64,000 nt of DNA from Bacillota bacterium (GTDB taxonomy: Bacteria; Bacillota; Clostridia; Christensenellales; Aristaeellaceae). Made by a program: the position numbers and the translations under genes. Positions 59,645 to 64,000 of the stretch are shown one piece after another (position 1 is the stretch's first letter; the number at the start of each line of letters is the position of its first letter). The stretch lies in assembly GCA_023392515.1 (NCBI GenBank), contig JAEVYX010000073.1:1-64000 (forward strand), in the 5' to 3' direction. The notes beneath the pieces were generated by a model that worked only from the letters and a program-made list of their open reading frames with translations, was not told the origin of the DNA and ran no database searches.

Positions 59645-62600
59645 ATGCAGCAGGCGTTGTTCTCCGTACTCAAGGGAACCGACTCTTTTCAAAAATTGCT
59701 GGACAGCTTGAAAAAGAACAAAGTCATATCTGTCTACGGCCTTACAGAAGGACAGCGGGCATATTTGGCATCCGCTCTTTTTTGGGCTACCGGGCGTCAG
59801 GTACTGCTTGTGATGAACAGCGAGCTACAGGCTGCCCGAACGGCGGAAGATGTATCACAGCTGCTAGGCGGGTATTGTGCGTCCCTTCCCGCACAAGAAC
59901 TGCAATTTGGCCGTGGAGCGTCCAGCCATGAAAGCACCTGGAGAAGGCTGGAGACGTTGCATCAGCTGTTTTCCGGGCAGGTGCAGGTTCTCTGCACATC
60001 CATAGAGGCTATGATGAACCGGCTGATGGATCCTGCAATATTTCACGCTGCCTTGGTCCGTCTTGCTGTCGGCGACAGGGCAGAGCCCAGGAAGTTGATT
60101 GACCGCTTGATCCAGAATGGGTATGAGCGGGTGAATATGGTTGAAGGCAAAGGACAATGTGCCTTGCGCGGTTCTATCGTGGATGTCTACCCGCCCAGTG
60201 AACCTAATGCATTGCGGCTGGAGTTTTTTGACGATGAAGTTGATTCAATCCGCACCTTTGATTGTATTACACAGAGAAGTCTTAATAAAATTGAAAGCGT
60301 GCTATTGTCACCCGCATCGGAGGTTTTGTTAGCTGGACTTCAGTGCGATGCAGCGGCAAAAAAAATGCGTCTTACATTGAACTCAAAGTCAGGATCAAAT
60401 CAGGATCCCTCCTATTTGTTTGCAGAACTGCCTCCGCTGCCTAATGAGGACGATGAAGAGCTGCCATCCTTTTTTACACAAGAGGCATCTAAAATAACCC
60501 ATGTATCTGCGGGTGGCCAGTCAGACGGTGCTATGGAGCGGCTGGTTGGACAGATCCGGGAGGATGCGGACCGGTTGGAGCAAGGGTATCCATTCCGGCG
60601 TATGCAAACCTGGCTGAGTGTTTTATCAGAAAGGACATTCTCCCTGGTTGAATGGATGCCTGATGCCATTATTCTCATGGATCAGCCGGACCAATTGCAA
60701 GACCGGTCAAATGGCCGCACGCTGGCATTTCAAGAAGAGTTCAAAAATGCGTTGGAGCGCGGGGAAGCAATTGCAGCTCAGTCAGAGCTTCTTTACGATT
60801 ATGCCCAGGTTCTGACGCATCTTAAGGGCCGAACCGTGGTAACGCTTTCAGACTTTTTAAGGGGGATGGGTTCCCTTGTACCGGAATTGCTTATTGAAAT
60901 GCCCGGTAAAGGCGTGCATACATATCAGTCGAACATAAAGGAACTGGCGGGGGATTGCTTGAAGTGGCGGGAAGAAGGGTATTGTATTACCCTTTTGTCC
61001 GGTGGAACAGCCCGTGGAAAACGGATGGAGCAAGCGTTGGGGGAGCAGGGTGTTGCCTCCAACTTTACAGAGACGCTGATCAACAATCTGGTTATCGGGG
61101 AAATATTCCTGCTGCCCTTGACAATTTCAAAAGGATTTATCTGGCCGGAGGCCAAGCTGGCGCTGGTATCAGACAGCGAAATCTATGGGGCCGGATACCG
61201 AAAAGCCAGGACTCGAAGAAATACCGGGGAACGGATCGCTGCCTTTACCGATTTGAATCCGGGAGACTATGTGGTTCATGAATCGCATGGGGTGGGTATA
61301 TATCAGGGAATCATCCGAATTCAAAGCGAGGGAACATATAGAGAATATTTGTATATCCAATATCAGGGAAATGATAAGCTGTATGTACCTACAGATCAAT
61401 TAGACCGGGTCCAGCGTTTTATTGGCGCACAAAGCCAGGCCCCTAAGCTAAACAAGCTGGGTGGCGGGGAATGGCAGCGGCAAAAGAGCAAGGTTAAGGC
61501 CGGCATTCACGCGATGGCTTTCGATTTGGTTAAGCTTTATGCCGCAAGACAGGCGCAGAAGGGATATGCCTTTGGTAAGGATACACCCTGGCAGCGGCAG
61601 TTTGAGGATAATTTCCCTTATGAATTGACACCGGATCAGCAGCAAAGTATTACAGAAATAACAAAAGATATGGAATCTGCCATTAACATGGACCGCCTGC
61701 TTTGCGGAGATGTCGGCTATGGGAAAACAGAAGTGGCTTTGCGGGCAGCCTTCAAAGCAGTAATGGATAATAAGCAAGTGGCATTATTGGCGCCAACCAC
61801 AATCCTTGTTCAACAGCATTACAACACCATTATGAAACGCTTCGCAAGCTTTCCGGTCAATTGCGATGTGTTAAGCCGTTTTCGCCCTGCAAAAGAACAA
61901 AAAGAAGTGCTCAAGCAGCTTGCTGAGGGAAATATCGATATTATTGTAGGCACGCACCGGCTTTTGGGGAAGGATGTACGCTTCCATGATCTTGGCCTTC
62001 TTATTGTGGACGAAGAGCAAAGATTTGGCGTTGCACATAAAGAAGTCATCAAGAACATGAAAAATACCATGGACGTTTTAACCCTTTCAGCTACACCTAT
62101 CCCGCGAACACTTCATATGTCCATGGTAGGCATTCGGGATATGAGCCTTTTGGAAACCCCGCCTGAAGAACGTTTTCCCGTTCAAACATATGTCATGGAG
62201 TATTCGGATGGTGCGGTCAGGGATGCGATTTTGCGGGAACTGGGCCGGGGCGGGCAAGTTTATTTTCTGTATAATCGGGTGCATTCCATTGAGCAGTTTT
62301 ACGCGAGGCTTCGCCAATTGGTGCCGGAAGCAAGAGTGGCGGTAGCCCATGGTCAGATGCGGGAACAAGCTTTGGAAGACGTGATGATGGACTTTTATAA
62401 TGGCACCTATGACGTTCTTCTTTGTACAACCATCATTGAAAGCGGGTTGGATATTCCTACGGCCAATACGCTGATTGTGTTCGATGCAGATCGCTTTGGC
62501 CTTTCCCAGCTGTATCAATTGCGGGGCCGTGTGGGCCGAAGCAACCGCCAGGCCTACGCATACTTCACTGTGCGTCCTGACAGAATGCTTAGCGAAACGG

Positions 62601-63298
62601 CACAGCGGCGTCTCTCCGCCATCCGCGAGTTTACAGAGTTTGGCGCCGGCTTCCGCATCGCCATGCGGGATTTGGAAATACGCGGTGCCGGAAATATTTT
62701 GGGCCCAGAGCAGCATGGCCACCTAAGCGCCGTAGGATATGACATGTATTGCAAGCTCATTGAGGAAACTGTCCGGGAGGTTCGCGGTGAGATTGGCGTC
62801 CCCAGCGATTTGGATACCCGCATCGAACTGAAGGTAGATGCGTTTTTACCTACGGAATATGTGCCGGATGAACGCCAGCGCATGGAAACCTATAAACGCA
62901 TCTCCCTGCTGGAGGACAGAGCTGCGCGTGAGGATATTGAAGAAGAGCTTGTGGACCGTTTTGGCGATTTGCCTCCCGTTGTAAATAATCTGCTGGATAT
63001 TGCCCATTTGCGTGCCTTATCAAGGAAACTGGGCATCGAGCATGTGTCACATCGAGGGAATATGCTTGTTATGCGGTTTGATGCACACTTTGTTGCAGAC
63101 CCTATCAAACTGATTGATGCTTTAGGAAAAACCGACAAGCGTCTTTTGCTATCCGCATCAAAAACATCCTCACTTCTCTTGAAAGACGCCAAATTGTCCA
63201 CGGAGGAAATGCTTCGTCTGGCTGTTACGCTTCTGGAAAAAGTGTTGAGGATTATGCAATCATCAAACGAAAAAGACGCCTTGCCAATTAAGGATTAG
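59645..63298 (+). CDS. mfd: Transcription-repair coupling factor Mfd
   Basis: 1217 residues from ATG 59645 (GGGAG about 11 nt upstream); the frame extends upstream through pth, which I discount. UvrB-like N-terminal domains; RNA-polymerase-interacting domain with 'GDYVVHESHGVGIYQGI'; RecG-like helicase motor with Walker A 'CGDVGYGKTEVALRAAF', 'IVDEEQRFGV' and 'TTIIESGLDIP'; C-terminal TRCF domain ('ELKVDAFLPTEYVPDE'). It removes stalled RNA polymerase and recruits UvrA. Slightly longer than the ~1150-1180 norm. The terminator overlaps its stop codon. Confidence 0.97.
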   Translation: MQQALFSVLKGTDSFQKLLDSLKKNKVISVYGLTEGQRAYLASALFWATGRQVLLVMNSELQAARTAEDVSQLLGGYCASLPAQELQFGRGASSHESTWRRLETLHQLFSGQVQVLCTSIEAMMNRLMDPAIFHAALVRLAVGDRAEPRKLIDRLIQNGYERVNMVEGKGQCALRGSIVDVYPPSEPNALRLEFFDDEVDSIRTFDCITQRSLNKIESVLLSPASEVLLAGLQCDAAAKKMRLTLNSKSGSNQDPSYLFAELPPLPNEDDEELPSFFTQEASKITHVSAGGQSDGAMERLVGQIREDADRLEQGYPFRRMQTWLSVLSERTFSLVEWMPDAIILMDQPDQLQDRSNGRTLAFQEEFKNALERGEAIAAQSELLYDYAQVLTHLKGRTVVTLSDFLRGMGSLVPELLIEMPGKGVHTYQSNIKELAGDCLKWREEGYCITLLSGGTARGKRMEQALGEQGVASNFTETLINNLVIGEIFLLPLTISKGFIWPEAKLALVSDSEIYGAGYRKARTRRNTGERIAAFTDLNPGDYVVHESHGVGIYQGIIRIQSEGTYREYLYIQYQGNDKLYVPTDQLDRVQRFIGAQSQAPKLNKLGGGEWQRQKSKVKAGIHAMAFDLVKLYAARQAQKGYAFGKDTPWQRQFEDNFPYELTPDQQQSITEITKDMESAINMDRLLCGDVGYGKTEVALRAAFKAVMDNKQVALLAPTTILVQQHYNTIMKRFASFPVNCDVLSRFRPAKEQKEVLKQLAEGNIDIIVGTHRLLGKDVRFHDLGLLIVDEEQRFGVAHKEVIKNMKNTMDVLTLSATPIPRTLHMSMVGIRDMSLLETPPEERFPVQTYVMEYSDGAVRDAILRELGRGGQVYFLYNRVHSIEQFYARLRQLVPEARVAVAHGQMREQALEDVMMDFYNGTYDVLLCTTIIESGLDIPTANTLIVFDADRFGLSQLYQLRGRVGRSNRQAYAYFTVRPDRMLSETAQRRLSAIREFTEFGAGFRIAMRDLEIRGAGNILGPEQHGHLSAVGYDMYCKLIEETVREVRGEIGVPSDLDTRIELKVDAFLPTEYVPDERQRMETYKRISLLEDRAAREDIEEELVDRFGDLPPVVNNLLDIAHLRALSRKLGIEHVSHRGNMLVMRFDAHFVADPIKLIDALGKTDKRLLLSASKTSSLLLKDAKLSTEEMLRLAVTLLEKVLRIMQSSNEKDALPIKD

Positions 63299-63312
63299 CA
63301 AGGCATCTTTTT
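63275..63312. terminator. Terminator overlapping the mfd stop
   Basis: 10-bp stem GACGCCTTGC (63275-63284) with 63298-63307 (one mismatch), tail TTTTTC on plus and CTTTTTCG on minus. The hairpin includes the last mfd codons. Confidence 0.75.
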
Positions 63313-63364
63313 CATGATGTAATGGGGTGTGTACTTATAATATAGTTTGTTTTAGGTATACACC

Positions 63365-63601
63365 CTAAAAAATTGCGCGAAGCGCAAGCCCTATGGCAAA
63401 CAGGATCAGGGGTACTCCAATAATAGCGCCAATGATTGTTACACACAAGAATACGCCCGCGGCACCTAAGGCCAATGCGAAAAAAAGTCCGAACAGTCTT
63501 CCAACTGCGCCCAATACCCATCCGATGATTCCACCAGCCAAACCCAGAACACCGCTGATAATACCAAATGCAACCGTAAAGGGCCAAAGCAGACAGCCCA
63601 T
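63365..63601 (-). CDS. Small glycine-rich membrane protein
   Basis: 78 residues from ATG 63601 (AGGAGG with 8-nt spacing; a GTG three codons earlier is too close). Almost wholly hydrophobic, two or three membrane spans with Gly-rich faces ('GIISGVLGLAGGIIGWVLG', 'LALGAAGVFLCVTIIGAIIG'). No family recognised with certainty; similar small proteins occur near stress genes. Convergent with mfd. Confidence 0.65.
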   Translation of the reverse strand: MGCLLWPFTVAFGIISGVLGLAGGIIGWVLGAVGRLFGLFFALALGAAGVFLCVTIIGAIIGVPLILFAIGLALRAIF

Positions 63602-63699
63602 GTTCTTCACCTCCTACAATACCAGTATACGGGAATTCCCGTGGCAGTGCAAAAAACTGTCATTAAAGTTTTATGAGAATTTCTTAATATTTATAGGCA

Positions 63700-63722
63700 T
63701 CAAAAAAGCCCCGTCAGGGGCT
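63700..63722 (-). terminator. Terminator of the DUF5317-like gene
   Basis: 6-bp stem AGCCCC/GGGGCT (63707-63722), 4-nt loop, followed on the minus strand by TTTTTTG. Confidence 0.8.
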
Positions 63723-63746
63723 AATGAGGTTGCAATAGTTGATGGT

Positions 63747-64000
63747 TTACGTGGTGCTGCTGACATGGGATTTCTTTTTTGGGTGATCGGGACGCATAAG
63801 CTGAAACACAAGCCACCCTGCGCCGGTTCCAAGAAAAAGATCTCCAATGCTTGCCAAACCTGTGTGCATAAAGGGGAGAATGAGAGAATCCCCTAAAAAT
63901 AAAAGCGGAGATCCCCACTCAGCCAGCGTATACTCAAACAGTTCACCAGACTGAATTCTTTGTGCAAATGCTGCCATCTGAGGAAAATCAAAAACGACCG
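63747..64000 (-). CDS. DUF5317-like protein (C-terminal part; 5' end outside window)
   Basis: The frame continues past the window edge; the first in-window ATG (63977) is internal-looking because coding-like residues ('VVFDFPQ') precede it. Visible: 'SPLLFLGDSLILPF' and 'GLASIGDLFLGTGAGWLVFQLM', the paired 'FLGD ... SIGD' pattern of the DUF5317 family C-terminus, with one or two membrane segments. Function unknown. Confidence 0.55.
   Translation of the reverse strand, partial: VVFDFPQMAAFAQRIQSGELFEYTLAEWGSPLLFLGDSLILPFMHTGLASIGDLFLGTGAGWLVFQLMRPDHPKKKSHVSSTT

Overview
The window reads as chromosomal DNA of a Gram-positive, spore-forming anaerobe of the Clostridia (Bacillota). Evidence: sporulation genes (yabP, yabQ, yqfC, yqfD, cotJ, a YIEGIA pair), Bacillota gene neighbourhoods (yqfC-yqfD-phoH-pgpH-ybeY-cdd-era and purR-glmU-pth-mfd), strong AGGAGG-type ribosome binding sites, lipoprotein signal peptides, and an FMN-binding/FAD reductase typical of anaerobic gut and rumen Clostridia. 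Base composition looks mid-range. I found no rRNA, tRNA, CRISPR array or intact insertion sequence. The genus cannot be read from the sequence.

Layout. 1-12.9 kb: the 3' 11.5 kb of a giant repetitive beta-helical surface protein, followed by a membrane-anchored TPR protein. The C-terminal ~230 residues of the giant protein look like an IS256 (mutator-type) transposase core that has lost its DDE residues. 13-21.9 kb: small units for transport, regulation and sensing (MFS, metallo-beta-lactamase fold, MATE, DUF503, alpha/beta hydrolase, LytTR-DUF3021, YIEGIA pair, CheV). 22.3-28 kb: rplS, a LysR regulator divergent from a secreted flavinylated reductase, and an aldolase/isomerase sugar pair. 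28.2-35.3 kb: a solute-binding lipoprotein paired with a GGDEF-EAL sensor, a Dabb protein and FtsH. 35.4-42.8 kb: GalT, a GH127-like protein without its zinc site, Dus, and two secreted proteins of unknown function. 42.9-49.9 kb: BioY with a BirA-type operator, yabP-yabQ-ftsB-ppx, a parvulin lipoprotein, a cotJ operon with a CotJA-CotJB fusion, and a sodium:solute symporter. 50-63.3 kb: two Bacillota housekeeping/sporulation clusters back to back. 63.3-64 kb: a small membrane protein and a truncated DUF5317-like gene.

The strongest unusual items are protein-level rearrangements in otherwise standard neighbourhoods: the transposase-derived tail on the giant surface protein, a YbeY-cytidine deaminase fusion exactly where dgkA normally lies, a CotJA-CotJB fusion next to a CotJC lacking metal ligands, a GlmU whose uridyltransferase half has lost its signature, a GH127 homologue without the Cys3Glu zinc site, and a parvulin domain split by a coiled coil. 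At DNA level the clearest are overlapping divergent ftsH/galT promoters sharing one -10 octamer, a consensus bioY promoter with a BirA-like operator on its start site, and a palindrome plus structured leader at the MFS gene. Family assignments come from recognised motifs and remembered family sequences; no database search was run.
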